A stretch of 64,000 nt of DNA. Source: Flavobacteriales bacterium (GTDB taxonomy: Bacteria; Bacteroidota; Bacteroidia; Flavobacteriales_F; PHOS-HE28). The notes below the pieces were generated by a model. The model ran no database searches. It was given only the letters and a program-made list of their open reading frames with translations, and was not told the DNA's origin. The DNA is taken from contig JACJZI010000007.1 of NCBI GenBank assembly GCA_020635655.1, forward strand, positions 1-64,000. Reading direction: 5' to 3'. Within the stretch, counting starts at the first letter, position 1. The number at the start of each line of letters is the position of its first letter. Position numbers and translations under genes: made by a program. This document shows, piece by piece, positions 26,134 to 34,025 of the stretch.

Positions 26134-27158
26134 TCCACGTAGCGTTCATTGATGTGCCGGACCAACGCCGGCCCCTCATAGATCAGTCCGGTATACACCT
26201 GCACCAGGTCCGCTCCGGCATCGAGCTTCTCCAGGGCCGCTTCCGCATTGTCGATACCACCCACACCGATCAGCACGAACGGTTTCGGCAATCGCTGTCG
26301 GAGGTATCGCAACACGGCCGTACTACGCTGGCGCAACGGAGCTCCGCTCAACCCTCCGGCACCAATCCGGTCCAATTCCGTCCGCGTGGTCGCAATTCCA
26401 TTGCGGTCGATCGTCGTGTTCGTGGCGATCACACCCGCGATCCCGCTTTTCCGCACCACGCCGCAAACATCATCGAGCTGCGCATCGGTCAGGTCGGGTG
26501 CGATCTTCAGCAGGATCGGTCTGGCGGGACCCGCGCCCTTCAATGCTTCTCCACGGTCACGCAGGGTGCGCAGCAGTTCCAACAACGGCCCTTTCTCCTG
26601 CAACTCCCGCAGCCCCGGTGTGTTGGGACTGCTCACGTTCACCACGAAGTAATCCACGACGGGATACAGGGCCTCCAAACAAGACAGGTAGTCCTCCGTC
26701 GCACGCGCGTTGGGGGTCGTCTTGTTCCGACCGATGTTCCCACCGATGATCACCGGGGAACGCCGCCGCCGCAGGCGATCCACCGCAGCCTCCACGCCCC
26801 TGTTGTTGAAGCCCATGCGGTTGATCAGGGCATGGTCGCGCTTCAGGCGGAACAGACGTGGTCGGTCATTGCCCGGTTGTGGCCGTGGGGTCAGCGTGCC
26901 CACCTCTACGAAGCCGAAGCCCAGTCGCGCGATGGCGTCCACATGCTTCGCATCCTTGTCCATGCCGGCGGCCAGGCCGACGGGTGATAGGAACCGAAGG
27001 CCCATGACCTCCACCGCGGCACGCGGAGAGGGGCGCCTGGCTCCTACCAATGCCATCATCCCGGGAACGCGGGCGGCAAGCTGCAGCAGACCGAAAGTGA
27101 AGCGATGGGCGCGCTCCGGAGGAAGCAGGAAAAGCAGGGGCCGGAGCAGCTTGTACAT
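26115..27158 (-). CDS. pyrD: dihydroorotate dehydrogenase (quinone), class 2
   Basis: This 347-residue enzyme oxidises dihydroorotate to orotate in pyrimidine synthesis, passing electrons to menaquinone. The N-terminal hydrophobic helices (MYKLLRPLLFLLPPERAHRF) dock it on the membrane. NVSSPNTPGLRELQ carries the catalytic Ser of class 2 enzymes. FMN-binding segments include IGVGGIDNAE and VQVYTGLIYEGP at the C-terminus. I chose the ATG at 27158, which gives the standard class 2 start, over the frame extension to 27230. Confidence 0.93.
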   Translation of the reverse strand: MYKLLRPLLFLLPPERAHRFTFGLLQLAARVPGMMALVGARRPSPRAAVEVMGLRFLSPVGLAAGMDKDAKHVDAIARLGFGFVEVGTLTPRPQPGNDRPRLFRLKRDHALINRMGFNNRGVEAAVDRLRRRRSPVIIGGNIGRNKTTPNARATEDYLSCLEALYPVVDYFVVNVSSPNTPGLRELQEKGPLLELLRTLRDRGEALKGAGPARPILLKIAPDLTDAQLDDVCGVVRKSGIAGVIATNTTIDRNGIATTRTELDRIGAGGLSGAPLRQRSTAVLRYLRQRLPKPFVLIGVGGIDNAEAALEKLDAGADLVQVYTGLIYEGPALVRHINERYVEWKKHK

Positions 27159-27230
27159 CGGCGGGCAAAGGTAGAGGGGTGGCCCTGATCGCCACCTGGA
27201 GCCGGGATGTGTCGGAATATCCAATGCCAT

Positions 27231-27250
27231 TTTTAGATTAGTCTAATTTT
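27231..27250. promoter_or_regulatory. DtxR/MntR-type operator
   Basis: The sequence contains TTAGATTAGTCTAA, matching the DtxR-family box pattern TTAG-n-TTAG-n-CTAA. It also includes the perfect odd palindrome ATTAG-T-CTAAT. It covers the -33 region of the promoter in front of the metal regulator gene, so binding there would block RNA polymerase. Autoregulation by the regulator at 27281 is inferred. Confidence 0.7.
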
Positions 27251-27263
27251 GTTTCTATATTTG
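27233..27263 (+). promoter_or_regulatory. promoter of the regulator-Nramp operon
   Basis: A perfect -7 box TATATTTG (27256-27263) lies 17 bases before the ATG at 27281. With a 19-base spacer the -33 box is TTAG (27233-27236), which lies inside the operator. This is the AT-rich gap in an otherwise GC-rich region. Confidence 0.7.
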
Positions 27264-27280
27264 CCTCATTATTCCTTGTC

Positions 27281-27931
27281 ATGTTCACGCGAAGTGAAGA
27301 GGACCACCTGAAGGCGATCCACTCGCTCAGTGTCACCGGCACCAAAGCGAGCACCAGTGCGATCAGCGAACGCCTGGACACCAAGGCGAGCAGCGTGACC
27401 GATATGCTCAAGCGCCTGGCCGAGAAGGGCCTGGTGGCCCACGAGCCCTACCACGGGGCCAAGCTCACCACCTCCGGTCGCAAGGCGGCGTTGGTGCTGA
27501 TCCGCAGACATCGGCTCTGGGAGACCTTCCTGGTGGACAAGCTCGGCTTCCGCTGGGACGAGGTGCATGAGGTGGCCGAGCAGCTTGAACATGTGTCGTC
27601 CGAGAAACTGATCGACCGGCTCGATGCACACCTGGGCCATCCCCGTTTCGATCCGCACGGCGACCCCATTCCCGACAAGAAGGGCCGCATGGTGGCCCGG
27701 AAGCTCATGGCACTGGACACCTGCGTCGTCGGTGATCGGGTCAGGCTCTCCTCGGTCCGCAACAGTACGGATGTCCTGCTGCACCATCTGACCCGCAAAG
27801 GGATCGCCCTGGGCAGTGCGATCACCGTCACAGCCGTGCATGATTTCGATGGCAGCATGGAGCTGAAGCTGGGTGATGGCCGCAGCCTTTCGGTGAGCCG
27901 CGAAGTGGCGGACCAACTGATGGTCCAATGA
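27281..27931 (+). CDS. MntR/DtxR-family metal-dependent regulator
   Basis: The 216-residue regulator has an N-terminal winged helix (residues 1-65), a dimerisation domain, and a C-terminal FeoA/SH3-like domain from about residue 145. The MntR metal ligands are conserved: Asp8 in EEDHLKAI, the His in RRHRLWE, and Glu/Glu/His in EVHEVAEQLEHV. This favours Mn(II)-type sensing over the DtxR Cys-containing site. It overlaps the Nramp gene by four bases and has a DtxR-like operator on its own promoter, so it probably represses uptake when manganese (or iron) is plentiful. Confidence 0.88.
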   Translation: MFTRSEEDHLKAIHSLSVTGTKASTSAISERLDTKASSVTDMLKRLAEKGLVAHEPYHGAKLTTSGRKAALVLIRRHRLWETFLVDKLGFRWDEVHEVAEQLEHVSSEKLIDRLDAHLGHPRFDPHGDPIPDKKGRMVARKLMALDTCVVGDRVRLSSVRNSTDVLLHHLTRKGIALGSAITVTAVHDFDGSMELKLGDGRSLSVSREVADQLMVQ

Positions 27932-29808
27932 ACAGGCACGCACCGTCCGACCGCTCCCTTAGCGAGGTCCATGCGAGCGTGCACGTTCCCCAGGCGCGTG
28001 GCCTTTGGCGCAAGCTGCTGGCCTTCCTCGGCCCGGCCTACCTCGTGAGCGTCGGCTACATGGATCCCGGCAACTGGGCCACGGACATCGCCGGGGGCAG
28101 CGCCTTCGGCTATCGCCTGATCTGGGTGCTGCTGATGAGCAACCTGATGGCGCTGCTGTTGCAGAGCCTGAGCAGTCGGCTGGGCATCGTACGCGGCCTC
28201 GACCTCGCACAGGCATCACGCCATACCTATCCACCGCTCATCAACTTCCCGCTGTATGTCCTGGCGGAGATCGCCATCGCAGCGTGCGACCTGGCCGAAG
28301 TGATCGGCATGGCCATCGGTCTGAACCTGCTTTTCGGCATCCCCGTGCTCTATGGGGTGCTGATCACCGCCCTGGACGCATTGATCGTGCTTTTCCTGAT
28401 GAACCGGGGCGTGCGTGCGCTGGAAGCCTTCATCGTCGGACTGGTGTTCATCATCGGCCTGTCGTTCCTCATCGAGATCTTCATCGTGAAGCCGGAACCC
28501 CTGGACGTGATGCGCGGGTTCGTGCCCTCGGCCCTCTCCGGCAAGGCGCTGTACATCGCGATCGGGATCATCGGCGCCACGGTGATGCCGCACAACCTCT
28601 ACCTGCACAGCGCGCTTGTCCAGACGCGCCGCATCGATCGCAGCACCACTGGCATCCGTCAGGCCCTGCGCTTCAATCTGCTCGATACCGGCGTGGCGCT
28701 CAACGTGGCCTTCCTCGTGAACGCCGCGATCCTCGTGCTGGCGGCGGCAGCCTTCCATACCAAAGGCTTCATGAACGTGGCCGAGATCGAGGATGCTCAC
28801 CAATTGCTGCGCGGTCTCTTCGGCGATCTGGCCCCCACCCTCTTCGCGATCGCCCTGATCGGAGCCGGGCAGAGCAGCACCATCACCGGCACGCTGGCCG
28901 GCCAGATCGTGATGGAGGGCTACCTCAATCTCCGGATCCGTCCCTGGCTGCGCCGGCTGATCACCCGCCTGATCGCGATCGTACCCGCGATCGTGGCCAT
29001 CGTGTTCTTTGGCGAGGGATCGCTGGGTGCGTTGCTGGTGTTGAGCCAGGTGGTGCTCAGCCTGCAATTGGGCTTCGCCATCGTGCCGCTGATCCATTTC
29101 TGCGCCGATCGCCGCCAGATGAAGGAATTCACCATCGGTCCCATCACACGCACACTGGCCTGGCTGGTCGCGGGCGTGATCATCGTGCTGAACGCGCAAC
29201 TGGTGGTGGAGGAGATCGGCGGCTGGCTGGAGGTCGGCGGCACCACGGCCATGTGGGTCCGCTGGACAGTGGTACCTCTGGCGGTGGGTTTCGGTGGATT
29301 GCTGCTGTACATCACCTTCGCACCGTGGGTCACGCGCACCCTGCGCAAACCCAGGCTCATGGATGAACGTCCACCCGACCTGCACCTGCCCGAAGGCCAC
29401 CGGTATGCGCGCATCTGCATCACCGTGGATTTCTCCAGCCATGATGAGGCCACGATACGGGCGGCCCTGAACAACGGTGGCAGGGAGGCGCACTACACCC
29501 TGATCCACGTGGTGGAGAGCGCCGCGGCCCGCTATCTCGGGGCCCTGAGCCACGACCGCGAGACGGAGACCGACATCGCGAACCTGGAGCACTACGCGGA
29601 ACAGTTGCGCCGGTCGGGCTACTCCGCGGAAGTGCGCATGGGACATGGGCAGCCGGTGAAGGCGATCGCGCAGCTCGTGAACGAGGCCAACGCCGACCTG
29701 CTCGTGATGGGCGCCCACGGCCACCGCGGTCTGATGGACCTGTTGCGCGGGGCAACGGTGGATGCCGTGCGTCACCGCGTGAAGGTGCCCGTGCTGATCG
29801 TGCAATGA
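27928..29808 (+). CDS. Nramp divalent metal transporter fused to a universal stress domain
   Basis: This 626-residue protein has eleven membrane helices with the Nramp metal-site motifs DPGN (residues 46-49) and MPH (220-222, in GATVMPHNLYLHSAL), which together favour Mn2+/Fe2+ proton symport. A cytoplasmic universal stress protein domain follows from about residue 485. Its ATP-binding motif GAHGHRGLMDLLRG has the G-2x-G-9x pattern. The transporter would import the metal sensed by the regulator, and the stress domain may gate transport with nucleotide. The start overlaps the regulator stop (ATGA). Confidence 0.9.
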   Translation: MNRHAPSDRSLSEVHASVHVPQARGLWRKLLAFLGPAYLVSVGYMDPGNWATDIAGGSAFGYRLIWVLLMSNLMALLLQSLSSRLGIVRGLDLAQASRHTYPPLINFPLYVLAEIAIAACDLAEVIGMAIGLNLLFGIPVLYGVLITALDALIVLFLMNRGVRALEAFIVGLVFIIGLSFLIEIFIVKPEPLDVMRGFVPSALSGKALYIAIGIIGATVMPHNLYLHSALVQTRRIDRSTTGIRQALRFNLLDTGVALNVAFLVNAAILVLAAAAFHTKGFMNVAEIEDAHQLLRGLFGDLAPTLFAIALIGAGQSSTITGTLAGQIVMEGYLNLRIRPWLRRLITRLIAIVPAIVAIVFFGEGSLGALLVLSQVVLSLQLGFAIVPLIHFCADRRQMKEFTIGPITRTLAWLVAGVIIVLNAQLVVEEIGGWLEVGGTTAMWVRWTVVPLAVGFGGLLLYITFAPWVTRTLRKPRLMDERPPDLHLPEGHRYARICITVDFSSHDEATIRAALNNGGREAHYTLIHVVESAAARYLGALSHDRETETDIANLEHYAEQLRRSGYSAEVRMGHGQPVKAIAQLVNEANADLLVMGAHGHRGLMDLLRGATVDAVRHRVKVPVLIVQ

Positions 29809-29818
29809 GCCCTGTGCC

Positions 29819-30322
29819 ATGACGGATCGCATCCAGAACATCATCACCACTCTCGACCTCCAACCCCATCCCGAGGGCGGCTGGTTCCGGGAGACCTACC
29901 GCAGCGACAGGGTCCTCTCGCAAGCGTGCCTGGGATCCGGCTTCGGCGGCGATCGCAATGGCTGCACGGACATCTACTTCCTATTGACCTCCGCCAACTT
30001 CTCCGCCTTCCACCGCATTCGGCAGGACGAGCTCTGGCACTTCCATCAGGGGGATGGACTCATCGTGCACATGATCGCGCCGGACGGGACCTGCTTCCGC
30101 CTCGCTCTGGGCAATGACCTCGCGAACGGCCAGGTGCCGCAGGGTGTGGTGCCCGCGGGCCATTGGTTCGCGTCGGAGGTCGCCGTGGAAGATGGCTTCG
30201 CACTGGTGAGCTGCACCGTCGCGCCCGGCTTCGACTTCGCCGACTTCGAACTGGCCCGGCGCGATGCGCTGGCATCCGCCTTCCCACAACACCAGGAGCT
30301 GATCCGGCGAATGACGCGCTAG
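29819..30322 (+). CDS. cupin protein, DUF985
   Basis: This 167-residue single-domain cupin has LQPHPEGGWFRETYRS at the start, YFLLTSANFSAFHRI in the first cupin motif, and WHFHQGD as the metal-type His pair. These are the features of DUF985 proteins (yeast YML079w-like), whose ligand is unknown. It follows the Nramp gene by ten bases, so it may be cotranscribed with the metal operon. Its stop is one base from the stop of the converging glycosyltransferase. Confidence 0.85.
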   Translation: MTDRIQNIITTLDLQPHPEGGWFRETYRSDRVLSQACLGSGFGGDRNGCTDIYFLLTSANFSAFHRIRQDELWHFHQGDGLIVHMIAPDGTCFRLALGNDLANGQVPQGVVPAGHWFASEVAVEDGFALVSCTVAPGFDFADFELARRDALASAFPQHQELIRRMTR

Positions 30323-30323
30323 T

Positions 30324-31586
30324 TCATCCCTTCCTGACGCGGTCGTCCAATGCCTCGATCATGCGGACGGCGCTGACCGGTCCTTCCTCCTGCCGCATCC
30401 CCTCGGCGACCTGGATCGCAGCCCTACCATACCGCTTATCGCCGACCACCGTTCGGATCGCCCGTGCCAGCCGCTCTGCGTTCACGGAACGCCGGTGCAA
30501 CACCCGCGGCGCAGCACCCACCCGATGCAGTTGCATCCCCCACCAACCCTGGTCGTAGGCATGCTCCACCACGATGCTCGGGCGCCCGGCGCGGCACACC
30601 GCATGCGTCGTTCCCGCGCCACCGTGGTGAACGACCAAGGCGCACTTCGGGAACAGCTCGTCATGCGGGACACCATGCACCAGCAGCACGTGCGGGTCGC
30701 GCAGGTGTTCCAGCGCGATCGTCGGATCGACCTGCACGATGGCACGTGTACCCGCGGCCCGTGCTGCTTCGGTCAACAAGGTGAAGGCGCCCTCCGGATC
30801 GAAGGCCGTGCAGGAACCGAACGTTAGGAAGACCGGTGGCGGACCGGCATCCAAAAAGGCCTGTTCCCTTGGAGTAAGCGCCCATCCGGGGTTCCGGACG
30901 GGCATGGGGAACGCCCTGCAAACGGTGAGATCGGGCTCCGCAACGATCGCTGCAGGCAGCAGGGTCCGCGACGCGGCGACCAGATTCAGCACAGGCGAAC
31001 GGAACTGTTCCTTGAGCAGGCTTTTCCAGGGACGCAGTCCGAGCCCTTCGCGCAACCGTTGGGCCGGTCGAAAAAGGCGGCGCGTCATCACCGCATCGCC
31101 CACGCTCCACATCAGGCCGTTCACCCAACGACCAAGGTCCCCGCCCAACGGCGAGATCCCATCGGCACGGATGCCTTGTGGGAACAGCACCAGCGCGACC
31201 CGCGGGATGCCCGCCTTCTCCGCGGCGATCGTCAGGGTGGGGCACAACACATGACCGATCACCCGATCGCTCTCCGCACAGAGTGCCATTGAGGCCTGGA
31301 ACAGCGCATCGGTGATCGGATCATGGTACCGCTCCAAAAGCACGCGCAGCTGCCGGAGCGAACTGCGGGAGGTGGTCAACGCGAACAAGTCCGCACCCGG
31401 GTGCATGGGGGCGGGTACGCGGATCGGTCGTACGCCCATCCGCATGGCAAGGGCGTCGTGGTCCTTCCCATCCAGCGACGTGTACGCGATGGTGACCACA
31501 TGTCCACGCTCGGCCAGCGTACCGGCCAGGGACAGGAACGGCAGGATGTCGCCATCGGTGCCCCAGGTCTGCAGGCCGATCCGCAT
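30324..31586 (-). CDS. UGT-type glycosyltransferase, possible zeaxanthin glucosyltransferase (CrtX-like)
   Basis: This 420-residue GT1 enzyme begins MRIGLQTWGTDGDILPFLSL and has the donor signature HHGGAGTTHAVCRAGRPSIV followed by DQGWWGMQLHRVG. Enzymes of this group glucosylate lipids, sterols or carotenoids. It lies five bases after crtZ in an operon that starts with crtB, so glucosylation of a hydroxylated carotenoid is the likeliest task. The family does not prove the acceptor. The ATG at 31586 matches the usual N-terminus. Confidence 0.78.
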   Translation of the reverse strand: MRIGLQTWGTDGDILPFLSLAGTLAERGHVVTIAYTSLDGKDHDALAMRMGVRPIRVPAPMHPGADLFALTTSRSSLRQLRVLLERYHDPITDALFQASMALCAESDRVIGHVLCPTLTIAAEKAGIPRVALVLFPQGIRADGISPLGGDLGRWVNGLMWSVGDAVMTRRLFRPAQRLREGLGLRPWKSLLKEQFRSPVLNLVAASRTLLPAAIVAEPDLTVCRAFPMPVRNPGWALTPREQAFLDAGPPPVFLTFGSCTAFDPEGAFTLLTEAARAAGTRAIVQVDPTIALEHLRDPHVLLVHGVPHDELFPKCALVVHHGGAGTTHAVCRAGRPSIVVEHAYDQGWWGMQLHRVGAAPRVLHRRSVNAERLARAIRTVVGDKRYGRAAIQVAEGMRQEEGPVSAVRMIEALDDRVRKG

Positions 31587-31591
31587 CCGGT

Positions 31592-32059
31592 TCAGGCTTC
31601 GTTCGCGGTCGTGCGCCGGAAATACTTGAAGGGCACCACCAGCATTCCGAAGCACTCACCATCCTCCTTCCCTTTGTGCTTGTGGTGGGCGAAGTGGGCC
31701 CGCGCCAGGCCCCGCAGGTACCAGTTGCCGATCTTGCCGCGGTTGTGCCAGCGGTCGTGGATGAGGTACTCGTGCGCGAGGAAGTAGGCGATGCCGTACA
31801 GCAGGATGCCGATGCCGATGTAGAGCCGGTAGTCGCAACCCGCCATGACGCCGAACTGCATGAAGAGCCAACTGGGGATCGCGAAGATCAATGCGAAAAG
31901 ATCGTTGCGCTGGAACGGTCGGCCCGTGGGTTGGTGATGGTCGCGGTGCAGCACCCAGCCGAAGGTGTGCATCACGTACTTGTGCGCGGCCCAGGCGATG
32001 AACTCCATCCCCGCGAAGGCGGCCAACACCCAGCCGATATCGATCAACACCCGGATCAT
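31592..32059 (-). CDS. crtZ: beta-carotene hydroxylase CrtZ
   Basis: The 155-residue membrane di-iron hydroxylase has all His clusters of CrtZ: HKYVMH (His26, His31), HRDHH (His38, His41, His42), HEYLIHDRWH (His96, His101) and HFAHHKHKG (His122-126). It adds 3-hydroxyl groups to beta-carotene, giving zeaxanthin. It overlaps the stop of the exported-protein gene upstream by four bases and belongs to the crtB operon. Lycopene cyclase is not seen in the window. Confidence 0.92.
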   Translation of the reverse strand: MIRVLIDIGWVLAAFAGMEFIAWAAHKYVMHTFGWVLHRDHHQPTGRPFQRNDLFALIFAIPSWLFMQFGVMAGCDYRLYIGIGILLYGIAYFLAHEYLIHDRWHNRGKIGNWYLRGLARAHFAHHKHKGKEDGECFGMLVVPFKYFRRTTANEA

Positions 32060-32550
32060 AGTTTGCCTTCCGCCTTGTTCTTCGCGATGAACCGCTCGAT
32101 GCGTTCGTGGATGACCGGGTCCTTCACGTCGGGCAATCGGTGCTCGACGATCGCCAGGTCGGCCTCCCGATCGTCGCTGTAGTTCATGAAGCGCGGCACG
32201 TTCACCTGGATCGTGAGCCGGAGGAACCGCAGTTCCACGTTCGTCGGGTCCTGCGCGATGGCCTCCTCGAGCAGGTCCTTGCCCGCGCCGAAGTGGATCA
32301 TCTTGCTGATCGGGTCGAAGGCGTGTTTGCCCTTCGCCATGCGCAACGCGCCGGAATAACCGAGCAGCAACGCACTGCCGCCGGTCCCCTCCTCCTTGAA
32401 ACGGGCGATGTAAGCATCGCACAGGTCCTCGTCGGCGAACACGGCGCTCATGTCGCGGCGGATATCCTGCAACAAGCTGCCCTGCGCCCTCAGCGACAAG
32501 GTCGTGATCGCGAGCACCAAGGGGAGCGATGTGCGAACGAGGTACCTCAT
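32056..32550 (-). CDS. exported protein of the carotenoid operon, function unknown
   Basis: The 164-residue protein has a signal peptide (MRYLVRTSLPLVLAITTLSLRA) and an all-helical mature part with TPR-like helices (KDLLEEAIAQDPTNVELRFL). No cysteine or catalytic motif stands out. It sits between crtB and crtZ with four-base overlaps on both sides, so it is made along with the carotenoid enzymes. It may help place or transport the carotenoid at the envelope; this is inference. The start at 32550 is fixed by the overlap and the signal peptide. Confidence 0.75.
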   Translation of the reverse strand: MRYLVRTSLPLVLAITTLSLRAQGSLLQDIRRDMSAVFADEDLCDAYIARFKEEGTGGSALLLGYSGALRMAKGKHAFDPISKMIHFGAGKDLLEEAIAQDPTNVELRFLRLTIQVNVPRFMNYSDDREADLAIVEHRLPDVKDPVIHERIERFIAKNKAEGKL

Positions 32551-33482
32551 GACCTGCCGTTCCAGGGAAAGAGCACGGCCCCGGCGAGGATCAGCAGCTT
32601 GTGGCTGTTGCTGATGCGGATCCGCCGCTGCATGATCGTGTCGGCCGGCGTGCGGGCGATCTTCCGCAGCACGGCCCGGAAATAGCGGCACGCCAGGGTC
32701 ACCCCCAGGCGCGCGCTCCGCGGCAGTTCGGCGATGCCGGCGCTCCCTGCGCGAAGGTCCTCGGCGATGTCGGCCTCCAACCGTCGCTTCACGTCCTCAT
32801 CGAACCGTGAGAGATCGATGCCGGGGAAGTAGGAGCGGCCGAGCGCGATGTGATCATGGCGCAGGTCGCGGAGGAAGTTGATCTTCTGGAAGGCGGCGCC
32901 CAGGCGCATGGCGGGCGGCACCAACCGATCGTAGCGGGTATCATCGCCCGCACAGAACACGCGCAGGCACATCAGGCCCACCACTTCGGCCGAGCCCAGG
33001 ATGTACTCCGCGAACCGGTCGTCGTCGTACTGCCGCTCCGTCAGGTCCATGCCCATGCTGTGCAGGAACCGGTCGATCAGGGCGCGTTCGATGCCGTAGG
33101 TACGCACCGCCCATTGGAAGCTGTGGAGCACCGGATGGATGCTGATGCCCTCGGCGATCGCGCGATGCGTCTCCTCCTGGAAGCGGGTCAGCATGCCCGC
33201 CTGTGCACTTCCGGCGAACGTGTCGACGATCTCATCGGCCAGGCGCACGAAGCCGTAGATGGCATGGATCGGACGGCGGAGGTCGCGGTGCAGACAACGG
33301 ATCGCCCAGGAGAAGGAGGTGCTGTAGGTGCGCGTGATCACCCGGCTGCAGCGATCGGCAGCGCGGTCGTAGAGCGCCCGATAGGTCGCCACGGCCGGAT
33401 CCACGGCCGTTGTCCGCTCCCGGGACGATGCCAGGTCCGAACGACCTGCACCGCTCACGAGGATGTCACCTTGCGTCCGCAT
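32547..33482 (-). CDS. crtB: phytoene synthase CrtB
   Basis: This 311-residue trans-isoprenyl diphosphate synthase joins two geranylgeranyl diphosphates to phytoene. It has both Asp-rich motifs: DEIVD (residues 83-87) and NFLRDLRHD (Asp206, Asp210), and RTYSTSFSWAIRCL near the front. The N-terminal 35 residues exceed the usual start, so a later start is possible. It is the first gene of the operon crtB - exported protein - crtZ - glycosyltransferase. Confidence 0.92.
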   Translation of the reverse strand: MRTQGDILVSGAGRSDLASSRERTTAVDPAVATYRALYDRAADRCSRVITRTYSTSFSWAIRCLHRDLRRPIHAIYGFVRLADEIVDTFAGSAQAGMLTRFQEETHRAIAEGISIHPVLHSFQWAVRTYGIERALIDRFLHSMGMDLTERQYDDDRFAEYILGSAEVVGLMCLRVFCAGDDTRYDRLVPPAMRLGAAFQKINFLRDLRHDHIALGRSYFPGIDLSRFDEDVKRRLEADIAEDLRAGSAGIAELPRSARLGVTLACRYFRAVLRKIARTPADTIMQRRIRISNSHKLLILAGAVLFPWNGRS

Positions 33483-33489
33483 CAGCGGT

Positions 33490-33497
33490 GAAAATTA
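33490..33497 (-). promoter_or_regulatory. -7 box of the carotenoid operon
   Basis: The minus strand reads TAATTTTC, seven of eight positions of TAnnTTTG, ending seven bases before the ATG at 33482. No clear -33 box is seen. The short distance to the start again suggests a very short or absent leader. Confidence 0.35.
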
Positions 33498-33531
33498 GCA
33501 TGTCGGGAGGGACCCGATGGCCTGACATTCC

Positions 33532-33761
33532 TCAGTCCCGCAAGGCTTCGATGAACGCCTCCGGGGTCACTTGGATCTCGTTGAGGACCTTACGGACCAA
33601 TGGGCGGCTGATATCCTGCCCTTTGTGATGCGGCAACGTGGTGTAACGACCGTCCGCATGCCGACAGAAGACGTGGCTACCCTTCCGCCTCACTGCTTGA
33701 AAACCCCACTTCAATAAATGCGCTCGAAGGTTCGCGCATCCACGATCGGAAGCTTGCTCAT
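33532..33761 (-). pseudogene. hicA: HicA toxin with a -1 frameshift
   Basis: From the ATG at 33761 the frame reads MSKLPIVDARTFERI, the normal HicA start, and then meets a stop. One base away, the next frame continues as LLKWGFQAVRRKGSHVF and runs through RHADGRYTTLPHHKG to 33532. The span is 230 bases, one short of 77 codons, and restoring one T in the T run (AAA at 33716-33718 on the + strand) gives a standard 76-residue HicA with its catalytic His in KGSHVF. The ATG overlaps the hicB stop by four bases. The mRNA-cleaving toxin is therefore probably inactive, unless this is a base-calling error in a short homopolymer or there is programmed slippage. Confidence 0.85.
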
Positions 33762-33985
33762 ACAGCGACCGAGAAGCTCTGAAGGCCGACGAATTGAGGA
33801 AGGGCATCGATCTCCTCCGGACTCATTTCCTCGAAACACAACGCCACGACCTCTTTCAGGTTGGCATGAAGCTCATCCAGGCTTTTGGCCTGGGTATGTG
33901 CACCCGGGATGCTGGGGACCATACCGATGAAGAGTCCGGTGTCCGGATCCTGCTCGATGTGTGCGGTAAGTTGGATGTTGCGCAT
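33758..33985 (-). CDS. hicB: HicB antitoxin
   Basis: The 75-residue HicB protein consists of the partial RNase H-like domain only (QLTAHIEQDPDTGLFIGMVP, SIPGAHTQAKSLDELHANL) without a DNA-binding tail. It would bind and block HicA. The start at 33985 is preferred to 34021 because it gives the usual strand-forming start. hicB precedes hicA with an ATGA overlap. As the toxin is frameshifted, this antitoxin is probably a relic or a solitary protector. Confidence 0.87.
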   Translation of the reverse strand: MRNIQLTAHIEQDPDTGLFIGMVPSIPGAHTQAKSLDELHANLKEVVALCFEEMSPEEIDALPQFVGLQSFSVAV

Positions 33986-34025
33986 GCTCGGTCGTGCTGT
34001 TCCAAAGATACGCCCGCACACCCCT

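Noticed and set aside
28216..29850. Long open frame (544 codons) antisense to the Nramp gene
   Set aside because: It mirrors the GC-rich codon pattern of the Nramp gene, is rich in His, Gln and Asp, and has no family features. It is a shadow frame.
33532..33807. A 91-codon hicA start at 33807
   Set aside because: It runs through the end of hicB with residues unlike HicA. The frameshifted start at 33761 gives the correct HicA N-terminus and an ATGA overlap.
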